Shown here piece by piece: positions 16,014 to 23,944 of a stretch of 32,367 nucleotides of DNA. This DNA comes from Minisyncoccota bacterium (lineage in GTDB: Bacteria; Patescibacteriota; Minisyncoccia; JAHIHE01; JAGLIN01). The stretch's first letter is position 1. Every line of letters begins with the position of its first letter. Under the pieces are notes generated by a model. That model did no database searches, was not told the DNA's origin, and saw nothing but the letters and a program-made list of their open reading frames with translations. A program made the translations under genes and the position numbers. Location: contig JAGLOZ010000043.1 of assembly GCA_023137595.1 (NCBI GenBank), positions 1-32,367 on the forward strand. Direction: 5' to 3'.

Positions 16014-16041
16014 AGTCTAGCACACTGGAAAGATTTGTCAA
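16014..16041 (-). promoter_or_regulatory. probable promoter for the 14990-15694 gene
   Basis: On the minus strand TTGACA (16041-16036) and TAGACT (16019-16014) are spaced by 16 bases; a perfect TATAAT (15996-15991) lies further on. Both would give a leader of about 300 bases. That leader also contains a hairpin around 15890-15935; I recognise no riboswitch in it. Confidence 0.5.
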
Positions 16042-16068
16042 GACTGATCAGCGCTTCAGATAATTTTG

Positions 16069-16158
16069 TGGCGGAAGGGGCGGGATTCGAACCCGCGGTC
16101 CCGTTGCCGGGACACTGCTTTTCGAGAGCAGCACTTTCAACCGCTCAGTCACCCTTCC
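16069..16158 (-). tRNA. tRNA-Ser (anticodon CGA)
   Basis: A 90-base gene with acceptor stem GGAAGGG/CCCTTCC, anticodon stem CTGCT/AGCAG with loop CTCGAAA, a long variable arm (GTCCCGGCAACGGGAC) as in class II tRNAs, and T-arm GCGGGTTCGAATCCCGC. The discriminator is G and the CCA end is encoded. It reads UCG. Confidence 0.95.
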
Positions 16159-16213
16159 AATGTTGTTTTTTGAAAATTTGAAAAGAGCAAAGATATGCCT
16201 TTTTTTCTATGCA

Positions 16214-16315
16214 GGCTGTCTAATAACTATGCTGGGTAGATTAAATCCCTCGCTTTAATCTCTCTCCTAAGCTCAATGAAATTTGAGCGAGGGCTTAAAT
16301 TTACCTAGACAGCCC
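16214..16315. repeat. palindromic element around CCCTCGCT, copy 1
   Basis: GGCTGTCTA at the left end and TAGACAGCC at the right end are complementary; inside lie ATCCCTCGCTTTAA and TTGAGCGAGGGCTTAAA. Similar units occur at 19203-19300 and 26319-26430. The left arm has a dozen extra bases. Confidence 0.6.
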
Positions 16316-16497
16316 GTATGGAGAATGTGGCAAAGGTGAACGATCTTTTTGGCATCCCATTCAGCCAGTCTAAAACTTAGGGACCGTTCATAAATAACCG
16401 AATTATTCTGTGCGGGATGTGATGATGTAAAAAATCTTGTAAAAAGGTTCCACAGTCCGTGCGGGAAGACTATGAAACCAATGAAGGTGTAAAACAT
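16273..16497 (-). CDS. small ORF, 74 aa, doubtful
   Basis: It begins MFYTFIGFIVFPHGLWNLF, then continues polar with RLAEWDAKKIVHLCHILH. It starts 6 bases after the stop of the 50-aa ORF upstream, which supports a small operon. Against it: the last 15 codons lie in the palindromic element at 16214-16315 and no ribosome-binding site is clear. Unrecognised. Confidence 0.3.
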   Translation of the reverse strand: MFYTFIGFIVFPHGLWNLFTRFFTSSHPAQNNSVIYERSLSFRLAEWDAKKIVHLCHILHTGCLGKFKPSLKFH

Positions 16498-16503
16498 AAT
16501 TCT

Positions 16504-16656
16504 CTATTCTATTTGATCTACGGTTGAGCTTTCATTCTGGATTTGATCTTGTTCTTTTTCTAGCTTTTTTTCTAAACCCTTGAAATATGTTGCCAACAAT
16601 ATGGCTCCAAGAAGAAGCAAAAAACATATTATTGGGAAAATTCTACTCTTTTTCAT
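16504..16656 (-). CDS. 50-aa single-pass small membrane protein
   Basis: It starts MKKSRIFPIICFLLLLGAIL: a basic N-terminus, then one hydrophobic helix (6-25), then a charged tail rich in Glu/Gln/Lys ending VDQIE. This is the standard layout of a small type II or bitopic membrane protein, and the frame is clean from start to stop. No Shine-Dalgarno is visible. It lies in the gap between tRNA-Ser and the 708-aa gene. Confidence 0.55.
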   Translation of the reverse strand: MKKSRIFPIICFLLLLGAILLATYFKGLEKKLEKEQDQIQNESSTVDQIE

Positions 16657-16726
16657 ATTTATTAAATTACTAAATTGTTATATTGTTATTTTTGTAGATA
16701 TTATCTACAATTTATTGAAAAAAGCT

Positions 16727-16933
16727 TGTCATTCTAGGCTTGTTTCAGAATTTTCGTTCTTTTTAGATTAATCAAACCCATAAATCACAAAACTTTAGTT
16801 TAAATTGAAAATATAACAACTGTCTTGTCTGTAGAAAGCTAATTGCATTTGCGCTGTAAATGAAAGTATGGTTTTGAATAGTACAAATTAAAATTTAAAA
16901 TGACAAAGCTTCTGAACCAAGTTCAGAATGACA
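16727..16933. repeat. inverted repeat with GTCATTCT...TTCAGAA ends
   Basis: Left end GTCATTCTAGGCTTGTTTC and right end (read backwards) GTCATTCTGAACTTGGTTC match well. The interior (16760-16890) has no ORF or other signal that I can see. A related pair of ends occurs at 24365-24500. A separate perfect hairpin TTGTAGATA/TATCTACAA lies at 16692-16710. Confidence 0.55.
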
Positions 16934-17035
16934 CTGCTCTGTTAACAAATCAGGTAAGATATATGATGATAACAAAGTAATGTCGATATTCTTTGTTGAA
17001 TTATTACAAAGAGGATAAATGTGTAAAATTCAATT

Positions 17036-19162
17036 TTATTCATCCGAAGTCATCAAATCAACCATCAAAAAGACGCTGTCTTTTGAGGTCGCAAAAACTA
17101 AAATGTCATTATAAATAAAATAATCCAAAGCGGTTTCTTTGTCTATCAAGCTAATATATTTTATCTTAACATCTTTATAATATGTTTCTGACAGAGGGAC
17201 GAAAACATCTTCAAAATTTTTATCATCTATGAACAATGGCTTTAAAACCGAAGTCATTTTTTTATTTTTTGTTCTCTCTTGTTCCCACGATTCCATTATT
17301 GCAGACATAGAATCTGCATCGCTTGTTTTTACGGCTAATCCGTATCTAAGCGAATTTTTGCCGGTTTGAAATATAAATAAATTATAATTATTTGTAGATA
17401 TTTCTAAAAAGTTTTTTGGAAGATGGTTTACACCTTCTCCAATATCTATTATGCCGATAGTATTAAGAGCTTCTTCCAGTGATAATATATTTTTTTCCGT
17501 GTCGTTGTCAATTATAATTAACTTTATGATTTTTATATTCGCGTCAGAACTAAAAATTTCTTCTGCCTTTATCTTTAACCAAGCATCATTTCCCTTTAAG
17601 TTGTTTTTTTCAATAATTATCTTTTTTTCCAGATTCATAAATTTTTCAAGTTCTTTTCCTGAAGTGTCAACCGGTATTCGTATGACCGGCGGTTCTGGCG
17701 GGAAAAGAAGTGTTACGGCATAAAAAGATCCAACTATCAATGCGATTAAAGTTAAAGAAACGAGAATAATTCTTTTCCATGGCAAGGAAAACAATTTTAT
17801 GTGATATTTTTGTATTATACTCTTTTTTAATTTTTTGTATTCATCTTCTTTCGTAATAATCTTTTTCTGTTTTTTTATTTTTGTGGCATCCTTCAACTCT
17901 TCCAACTCATCTTTTTCTTCTTTTAGTTTTATTCTCTTTGAAACGGAACTATAGTACTTTTGTTTTCCGTGTATTAATCTTTCGTTAGGTGGTGTGTAGC
18001 TTCTGTCATAGTAAGCTTTTTTTGATAGACTTTCTTTTTGAGATACTTCTTTTTGTTCTGCATTTTTATTATCTCGCAGCACTCCCGATCGACTGGCGAA
18101 TTCTTTTGTCTTGCTGTGATCATTAACCTTAATGTCAGAAATTTTCTTTTTACTGCTAAGCGCGTTGATTTTTTCTGAATCGCTGGGTTTTTTTAACTTT
18201 TCTGAAATATTTTTCCAAAAAGAATTTTTCGGTTTTTTTGATGAAAGAGCTGGGGCGGTTATTTCTTCTTTTTCAACTTGTTCTTTTTCAATCTGTTTTT
18301 CTACGATTTGATCTTGTTGAATATTTTGTTCAGGTTCCTGAGCCAAGGGTATCGTTTTTTCGCTTGCTATATTTTCTTCTTTTTCAACTTGTTCTTTTTC
18401 AATCTGTTTTTCTACGATTTGATCTTGTTGAATATTTTGTTCAGGTTCCTGAGCCAAGGGTATCGTTTTTTCGCTTGCTATATTTTCTTCTTTCGCTTTT
18501 TCTAGATCTTTAATTTTATTTTCTGGTTTTTTTTCAACGCTGGGCTCCGGTTTTGAAATTCTGTATATTAGCCTTTTTAATTTATCTATATCGCCTGTAT
18601 TCTTATCATCAACTTCTTTTTCTGCCGGCTCGTCTACAGTTTCTTTTGATATATCCTCTTTTTTTGTTTCGGGTACACTTTTGTTTTCATCGGCAAGTTC
18701 ATCAACTATCGCTGTTTCTTCTGTTATAATATCCTTTTTTTCTGCTTGCGGTATAGTTGCTATTTCTTCTTCTTTTTCCGTCCTGCCTTCACTATCTGAG
18801 TCTTTGTCTGTCTCATTTGATATTCTTTTTATAAGTTCTTTCAGTTGGTCGTCTTGACCGCTGGTTGGTTTGATCAAAGGCGCATTGGAAGAGGTGTCGC
18901 TGAGAGGTTCCAGAACCGGCTTTTCTTTTATTTCCGGTTGTTTGTCGTCTGACCTTGCCGGCTGTTGTTGCATATCAGAACGAACAACCTGTGAAGGATC
19001 AGGATTTATGGGTTGAGTTGAGTTTAATTGAGCAGATGGTTGCTGTATTTTTTTTGCGTCAACTTCAATTGCCGGCTTTTGTTGTTTATCTTGCTTTGTT
19101 GAATTGTTTTTTATATCCTTAAGGTCGTCCTGCATTGTTCTTATTTTTGCGCCATTTTTCAT
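17036..19162 (-). CDS. large single-pass protein with disordered N-terminal half, unknown
   Basis: The 708-aa protein has about 470 residues of low-complexity Lys/Glu/Gln/Pro sequence, then one membrane helix (about 478-500, RIILVSLTLIALIVGSFYAV), then a folded exported domain of about 200 residues ending in LDYFIYNDILVFATSKDSVF. The N-terminal part contains an exact 37-residue tandem duplication (separate entry) and several short LKRLIYRISK/LKELIKRISN look-alike motifs. Without a signal peptide, the disordered half is probably cytoplasmic. A second ATG nine codons on is also possible. Neighbours (pnp upstream, small membrane proteins downstream) give no functional hint. I recognise no family. 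Confidence 0.8.
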   Translation of the reverse strand: MKNGAKIRTMQDDLKDIKNNSTKQDKQQKPAIEVDAKKIQQPSAQLNSTQPINPDPSQVVRSDMQQQPARSDDKQPEIKEKPVLEPLSDTSSNAPLIKPTSGQDDQLKELIKRISNETDKDSDSEGRTEKEEEIATIPQAEKKDIITEETAIVDELADENKSVPETKKEDISKETVDEPAEKEVDDKNTGDIDKLKRLIYRISKPEPSVEKKPENKIKDLEKAKEENIASEKTIPLAQEPEQNIQQDQIVEKQIEKEQVEKEENIASEKTIPLAQEPEQNIQQDQIVEKQIEKEQVEKEEITAPALSSKKPKNSFWKNISEKLKKPSDSEKINALSSKKKISDIKVNDHSKTKEFASRSGVLRDNKNAEQKEVSQKESLSKKAYYDRSYTPPNERLIHGKQKYYSSVSKRIKLKEEKDELEELKDATKIKKQKKIITKEDEYKKLKKSIIQKYHIKLFSLPWKRIILVSLTLIALIVGSFYAVTLLFPPEPPVIRIPVDTSGKELEKFMNLEKKIIIEKNNLKGNDAWLKIKAEEIFSSDANIKIIKLIIIDNDTEKNILSLEEALNTIGIIDIGEGVNHLPKNFLEISTNNYNLFIFQTGKNSLRYGLAVKTSDADSMSAIMESWEQERTKNKKMTSVLKPLFIDDKNFEDVFVPLSETYYKDVKIKYISLIDKETALDYFIYNDILVFATSKDSVFLMVDLMTSDE
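18262..18483 (-). repeat. exact 111-bp tandem duplication inside the 708-aa gene
   Basis: Two adjacent copies, 18262-18372 and 18373-18483, are identical and repeat with a period of 111 bases (37 codons). Each encodes the segment from EENIASEKTIPLAQEPEQN to EKEQVEK. The perfect DNA identity suggests a recent event. Confidence 0.9.
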
Positions 19163-19202
19163 AAGTGTTATATTAAGGGTTTTTGTGTTTTGAATTATAA
19201 AA

Positions 19203-19300
19203 TTAGGACTCCCTCATTTTAATCTTTTGCCCAAGCTATTTCAAGTTCAAGCGAGGGCTTTAACTTACTCAATATATAATTTAGGCATTGTCTCAAAATA
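19203..19300. repeat. CCCTCGCT-type palindromic element, copy 2 (degenerate)
   Basis: ACTCCCTCATTTTAATC at the left and AAGCGAGGGCTTTAACTTAC at the right resemble the element at 16214-16315. The match is partial. Confidence 0.4.
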
Positions 19301-19479
19301 ACATTTACAAGTTCGTTCAATTTTGCTCTAGATTGATTTGAAAAAAATTGAAAGATATTGTTATGTATTGAAAGTTTTTTAAGTCAAGATAGAGTGAAGA
19401 TGAAATGAAATTGTGAAGGTTGCTTTGAAGCGGTGCCTTGGGCGAGGAAGTCCTAAAAATAATATTTTTATGATCAGGT

Positions 19480-19645
19480 CCTTGGTCTGTAATTATTTGG
19501 TCACAGGCAACAAGGCCATTGGCGGTAAGAATGGTCATAGGTCTTAAGCTATAAGTTTCTTAAGACCTGTGACTTATGGACAATGACTGGTCCTATTGCC
19601 AAACCTCGTTACCAGTGACTTTAGTCATATACGTTAAAACTTGAG
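19480..19645. repeat. large imperfect palindrome downstream of pnp
   Basis: The centre is a hairpin GTCATAGGTCTTAAG (19534-19548) with CTTAAGACCTGTGAC (19559-19573), one mismatch in 15 pairs. Flanking sequence GGTCACAGGCAACAAGG is echoed on the opposite strand at 19600-19625. It lies in the 537-base gap after pnp and before the 708-aa gene; the rest of the gap (19300-19480) shows no gene. Confidence 0.55.
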
Positions 19646-19699
19646 CTCCGGTGAGTTTTATAATCACAACTTTTTATATTTTATAATCCAAAGCAAGTC

Positions 19700-21799
19700 T
19701 TAAACTCCTTTATGTGTCAAGTTGATTCTTCCTTGGGAATCTATTTCTTTCACTTTAACAGCAATTACATCTCCTATTTTGACAATATCTTCAACTTTTT
19801 CAACGCGAGTTGGCGCAAGCTCGGAAATATGAACAAGTCCGTCTTGACCAGGAAGAATTTCAACAAAAGCGCCAAAATCCATAATCTTTACTACTTTACC
19901 TTGAAAAATTTCTCCCGCGACAACTTCTCTGGTCAGATTCTTGATCCATTCCTCGGCTTTGGCAGCCGCTTTGGAATCTTTGGAAGTGATCATTACCAGT
20001 CCATCATCCTCAATATCTATTGCCACGCCGGTTTCGGCGATGATCTCGTTGATCATTTTTCCGCCCGGACCGATCACATCTTTTATCTTTTCAGGATCAA
20101 TTCTCAGCGTAGTAATTCGCGGTGCATATTTGGAAAGGTCTTCTCTTGAAGAGCTGATAGTTCTGTTCATTTCTTCTATAATGTGGAGGCGCGCTTGTCT
20201 AGCCGCTTCAAATGCCTCTTTCAGAATCTCAAGAGTAGCGCCTTTGATCTTCACATCCATTTGGATCGCCGTAATTCCTTTTTCCGTGCCCGCCACTTTA
20301 AGATCCATATCCCCGTAATGGTCTTCATATCCCTGAATATCAGTAAGAACTTTGTAATTATTATTTTCATCAGTCATTAATCCCATCGCAATTCCCGCTA
20401 CCGCTCTTGGAATAGGAACTCCGCTATCCATCAAGGCCAGACTGCTTCCGCAAACGCTTGCCATAGAAGAAGATCCATTAGAGGAGAGAACTTCCGAAAC
20501 TAGCCTGATCGTGTATGGAAATTTTTCTTTGTCCGGCATAAATGACTCCAGAGCTTTTTCCGCCAGATTACCGTGTCCGATATCGCGGCGGCTTGGGCCT
20601 CTCATTGGTTTTACTTCGCCAACTGAAAATCCGGGAAAAGTATAGTGGTGCATAAATCGCTTGACCCCGTCCTCTTCCATACTGTCGAGCAACTGTTCAT
20701 CGCCCGGAGACCCTAAAGTCAAAACGGACAGAACCTGAGTCTCGCCGCGGTTAAAGAGGCCGGAACCGTGAGTTCTTGGCAAAATTCCGACTTCCGCTGA
20801 AATACTTCTGACCTCGTCCAATCTTCTGCCGTCGGGACGGCGATCTTCTTTGAGAATCCCCTGATGAACAATTTTATCAATTTCTTCATCCATTATTATT
20901 CCAATAACTTGGAAATATTTTCCACTCTCAATATCTTTTTCAGAATACTTTTCTTTAAGATAATTTTTCAAAGATTCTTCCAATTCGTCTTTTTTGCTGG
21001 CTTTCTTTTTTTTATCACATTCGTAAATTACCGAAGGAAGCTTGTCGTTTATGAATTCTTTAATTGATCTTTCCACTTCTTCAGGAGCTTCTATCAAAAT
21101 AGGCTTGGTCTTCGGCTGTTCTAGCTCTTTGATAATAATTTTTTGAAAATCAACAAGTTCTTCAATACATTTCTGGCTTAATTTTATTCCGTCAATGATC
21201 TCTTCTTCTATTGTTTCCTTACCTTCTCCTTCGATCATATTAATCTTGTCTCCGGTCCCGGCAACGATTAGGTCAACATCCGCCTTTTCTTCTTCTTCGT
21301 AAGTGGCGTTGATCATTAGTTTATCTCCGATCTTGGCTATCGTAGCTACTCCCACGGGACCATCCCATGGTATATCGGAAATTCCCAGAGCTACAGAAGC
21401 TCCAACAATCGCGCAAATTAACGGATCATTTTGCTGGTCAACCGAGAGAACAGTGATCACCATCTGAATATCATTTCTCATTCTGCTTGGAAAAAGAGGA
21501 CGAATGATCCGGTCGATCACCCGGCCCGTTACGACCGCTTTGTCGGTCGGTCGTCCGTCTCTTTTGATAAATCGGCTTCCCTTAATCTTTCCGGCGGCAT
21601 AAACTCTTTCTTCATAGTCAACCATTAAAGGAAAATAATTGATTCCTTCTCTGGCCTTGCCGCTCATAGTTGCCGTAGCGAGAACCATCGTATCGCCATA
21701 TTTGACCGTAACGGAGCCATTAGCCTGACCCGCTAGTCTGCCAGCTTCAACGATCAATTCCCTCCCCGCAAACTCTTTCTTAAAATTTTTCACTTCCAT
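19700..21799 (-). CDS. pnp: polyribonucleotide nucleotidyltransferase (PNPase)
   Basis: The 699-aa enzyme is a 3'-5' phosphorolytic exoribonuclease of mRNA decay that works as a trimer. Domains in order: first RNase PH core (from GRELIVEAGRLAGQANGSV, with FIKRDGRPTD and RIIRPLFP), a helical linker around 230-300, second RNase PH core (EDRRPDGRRLDEVRSI, RTHGSGLFNRGETQVL, SSNGSSSMASVCGSSLALMD), KH domain with VIGPGGKMI, and an S1 domain (GKVVKIMDFGAFVEI to GRINLTHKGV). Length is normal. GAAAGG about 10 bases before ATG is a fair ribosome-binding site. Directly upstream sits a long hairpin. rpsO lies 2.1 kb upstream on the same strand, which preserves the common rpsO-pnp order with extra genes between. 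Confidence 0.98.
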   Translation of the reverse strand: MEVKNFKKEFAGRELIVEAGRLAGQANGSVTVKYGDTMVLATATMSGKAREGINYFPLMVDYEERVYAAGKIKGSRFIKRDGRPTDKAVVTGRVIDRIIRPLFPSRMRNDIQMVITVLSVDQQNDPLICAIVGASVALGISDIPWDGPVGVATIAKIGDKLMINATYEEEEKADVDLIVAGTGDKINMIEGEGKETIEEEIIDGIKLSQKCIEELVDFQKIIIKELEQPKTKPILIEAPEEVERSIKEFINDKLPSVIYECDKKKKASKKDELEESLKNYLKEKYSEKDIESGKYFQVIGIIMDEEIDKIVHQGILKEDRRPDGRRLDEVRSISAEVGILPRTHGSGLFNRGETQVLSVLTLGSPGDEQLLDSMEEDGVKRFMHHYTFPGFSVGEVKPMRGPSRRDIGHGNLAEKALESFMPDKEKFPYTIRLVSEVLSSNGSSSMASVCGSSLALMDSGVPIPRAVAGIAMGLMTDENNNYKVLTDIQGYEDHYGDMDLKVAGTEKGITAIQMDVKIKGATLEILKEAFEAARQARLHIIEEMNRTISSSREDLSKYAPRITTLRIDPEKIKDVIGPGGKMINEIIAETGVAIDIEDDGLVMITSKDSKAAAKAEEWIKNLTREVVAGEIFQGKVVKIMDFGAFVEILPGQDGLVHISELAPTRVEKVEDIVKIGDVIAVKVKEIDSQGRINLTHKGV

Positions 21800-21816
21800 T
21801 TTTTTATACCTTTCTT

Positions 21817-21900
21817 TTACTGACCTGCAAACTCTAGATCATATTGTTTCTAAAAACAATATTTTAATCTAACTGTTTATAGGCCAGTAAATTTTTAATT
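21817..21900 (-). promoter_or_regulatory. long leader hairpin before pnp
   Basis: In the pnp mRNA, TTACTGGCCTATAAAC pairs with the complement GTTTGCAGGTCAGTAA, then TTAGAT pairs with GATCTA, and the tip is ATATTGTTT with AAACAATAT. The hairpin covers 84 bases with few mismatches and ends just before the ribosome-binding site. In E. coli a leader hairpin cut by RNase III mediates PNPase autoregulation; a similar role here is inferred. Confidence 0.65.
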
Positions 21901-22128
21901 AGTTTATTATTTAAATTTGGTTGTTTTAATATCCCTTATATTTTCTAATCAACAATCTTTAGATTATTAGAATTTAAATTACTCTGTTGTCATTCTCACG
22001 GAGGCGGGAATCCAGTTTATCTTAATAAACAATACTTTTCATAAAAATTTATTAAGTATAAAAAACTGAAATAATCTATTTGTTTGGTGATTAGGGATTG
22101 GTTAGTTAAATTAAGTTAGTTAAATCTT

Positions 22129-22773
22129 TTATCTCATTTCCAATAAATCAGATTCCTCAGTCATATCCTCCAAAGAACTTTTATCATAAAAAGGTTTTAT
22201 TATTTTATATATTTTATGTTCCAACGAGTTTCTCTCCCAAAAATATTTTTCTAGTTTACCATTTTTAAATTCCTGTTTCGGCATTGGCACAAAAGATTTG
22301 TTTGGTTCTATTTGTATAAAATATACTTGATGAATTTTAGTTCCACCAATCAGTAATGATACATTATATTTACGCCCTTTCTTTGCGTCTAAGTCAAAAG
22401 AAAATGGTTTCATCCATGGTTCAGCAAAAACTTTTAATTGTTGTTCGGTTTCAATTTGAAAGGAGCTATCTTTTTTATAAATCCATGCTTCTTTTCCATC
22501 AATGAGCTTTCTTTCCCAGTCCAACGGATTGCTTACATATTTTTCGAAAGTTTCAATACTGTTATTATTTTCTGTAGAATTATTATAAACAATCTTATCG
22601 CCAGTCACCACATCACCATTCATATCTCTATTTACTTTAATGGTTGGTGCTGATTTTTCATTTTCTTTTTTCTTAAAAAATAAATTCTCAATGAAACGAA
22701 CAATCAAATTAATAACCAATCCAGATAATATTAAAGATAATATTGGGATTAATGCAACTATTTCTTCGGGCAT
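22129..22773 (-). CDS. membrane-anchored protein, unknown
   Basis: The 214-aa protein has one N-terminal hydrophobic helix (5-27), a basic stretch FFKKKENEK, and then a soluble part. The linker carries MNGDVVTGDKIVYNN, a short motif also seen in linkers of some defence and NTPase-type proteins, but here nothing else supports such a role. The rest is rich in Lys, aromatic residues and beta strands. No convincing ribosome-binding site. It lies between the 57-aa ORF and pnp within a repeat-rich stretch and may be a recent insertion into the rpsO-pnp neighbourhood. No family recognised. Confidence 0.65.
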   Translation of the reverse strand: MPEEIVALIPILSLILSGLVINLIVRFIENLFFKKKENEKSAPTIKVNRDMNGDVVTGDKIVYNNSTENNNSIETFEKYVSNPLDWERKLIDGKEAWIYKKDSSFQIETEQQLKVFAEPWMKPFSFDLDAKKGRKYNVSLLIGGTKIHQVYFIQIEPNKSFVPMPKQEFKNGKLEKYFWERNSLEHKIYKIIKPFYDKSSLEDMTEESDLLEMR

Positions 22774-22915
22774 ATTTTTTCACTAAAGATTTAGTTTGCT
22801 TAAAACCGAAATAGAATACTATTGCATGAACAAATTGGTGAAAGTTTTAAGACAAATAACAAGCTCCATATAAATTACCAACAGTAGCGTGAAATATCGT
22901 TTATCCTGCTTTCTC

Positions 22916-22944
22916 GTTGCAGTCCCCTATCGGGAGACTGCAAC
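22916..22944. repeat. GTTGCAGTC hairpin
   Basis: GTTGCAGTCCCC pairs with GGGAGACTGCAAC around TATC. It sits in the 295-base gap 22774-23068, which otherwise shows only AT-rich sequence and no ORF. Confidence 0.5.
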
Positions 22945-23068
22945 TTGGCGGTAATATTTTTAAAAACAATTTCATTAAAACTTCTTTTTGACTTTCGTCA
23001 GGATTCCAAAATGATTTTTGTTATTCTCACGAAAGTTTTAAAAAGCTAAAAACCTACAACCTAAAAAG

Positions 23069-23242
23069 CTATTTTTTTTCCTCCTCCTTTACCTCATACT
23101 CCACATTTTCCACATATTTTTTCTTTCCTAATTTTTTTCTACCAGCTACTTTATCGTAAATATAAGCAACAATAGCCAAAAAAGCCGCCTTTTTAACCTT
23201 TTTCTTCTTGATGTTTATTTTTTCTTTTAATTTTGAGAACAT
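23069..23242 (-). CDS. 57-aa small basic protein
   Basis: It begins MFSKLKEKINIKKKKVKKAA, then a short hydrophobic stretch FLAIVAYIYDKV, then a very basic region and an acidic end (EYEVKEEEKK). The frame is clean and lies between two gaps on the same strand as the neighbours. The amphipathic centre suggests a membrane-associated or nucleic acid-binding small protein. No family recognised. Confidence 0.5.
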   Translation of the reverse strand: MFSKLKEKINIKKKKVKKAAFLAIVAYIYDKVAGRKKLGKKKYVENVEYEVKEEEKK

Positions 23243-23251
23243 ATAAAATAT

Positions 23252-23332
23252 AAATTGTTAAATTGTTCTATTGCTAAACTGCTAAACTGTTTTTAATAAT
23301 AACAATATAGCAATGTAACAATGTAACAATTT
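23252..23332. repeat. inverted ATTGTT-type AT-rich repeat
   Basis: Left arm TAAATTGTTAAATTGTTC and right arm ending AATGTAACAATGTAACAA are complementary. The same units border the S23 cassette at 9179-9646, and single arms occur near 16665-16690 and 24627-24660. Confidence 0.6.
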
Positions 23333-23392
23333 TGTTCTTAAATTCACTTAACTGATGTATAAAGTTTATTCAAGAAATTACAATCTAAAAAA

Positions 23393-23944
23393 CTATTTGA
23401 TTAGAAACCTCTTTTTGTCTTTGCTCAGATCTGTAAATTCATCTGCTACTTCGATCAGTTTTGCGGAAGTGCTTTCTCCGAAAGCGACAGTTTCTACTCG
23501 GCATCCCTTGTTTATTTTCAAATATTCAACCAAAGGCTCATAGTCTCCATCTCCTGACACGATAACGATCACATCAAGCTTGTCTGCCAGTTTTATCGTG
23601 TCAACTGCAAGTCCCACGTCCCAGTCCGCTTTTTTTTGTCCGCCTGCGAATATCTGAAGGTCTTTTTCTTTTATCTCAAATCCAAGCTTTTCCATTGCTC
23701 CAAAAAATGATTTCTCTTCTCCGCTTTCAGTTTTGATGACATAAGTTATTGCTCTGATCAAAACCCTGTCGGACACCGCGACATTAAGCACTTCCTTGAA
23801 GTTCACTCTTGCCTGATAGAGATTTCTGGCGCTGTGATACATGTTCTGAGCATCAACAAAAATACCGATTCTTTGATCTTTGTGCTTGAGGCTTTTGCGT
23901 TCAAATGGAATCTCACCGCTACTTTTTTTTGTCTTCTTTAGCAT
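23393..23944 (-). CDS. NYN-domain (LabA/DUF88-like) putative ribonuclease
   Basis: The 183-aa protein has a PIN-like NYN fold. IGIFVDAQNMYHS gives the first acidic residue, KKADWDVGLAVDTIKLA the next acidic cluster, and VIVSGDGDYEPLVEYLK the SGDxDY signature typical of the family. NYN proteins bind metal and are thought to cut RNA. The start overlaps the end of rpsO by 26 bases, so it is probably co-translated with ribosomal protein S15; its place in a ribosome/RNA-decay neighbourhood fits a role in RNA processing, but the target is unknown. Confidence 0.9.
   Translation of the reverse strand: MLKKTKKSSGEIPFERKSLKHKDQRIGIFVDAQNMYHSARNLYQARVNFKEVLNVAVSDRVLIRAITYVIKTESGEEKSFFGAMEKLGFEIKEKDLQIFAGGQKKADWDVGLAVDTIKLADKLDVIVIVSGDGDYEPLVEYLKINKGCRVETVAFGESTSAKLIEVADEFTDLSKDKKRFLIK

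Noticed and set aside
18262-18483. CRISPR-like or satellite array
   Set aside because: Only two exact copies without spacers, and they are in frame within a coding sequence.
19317-19538. 73-codon frame on the minus strand
   Set aside because: Partly inside a palindrome, no ribosome-binding site and no protein-like pattern.
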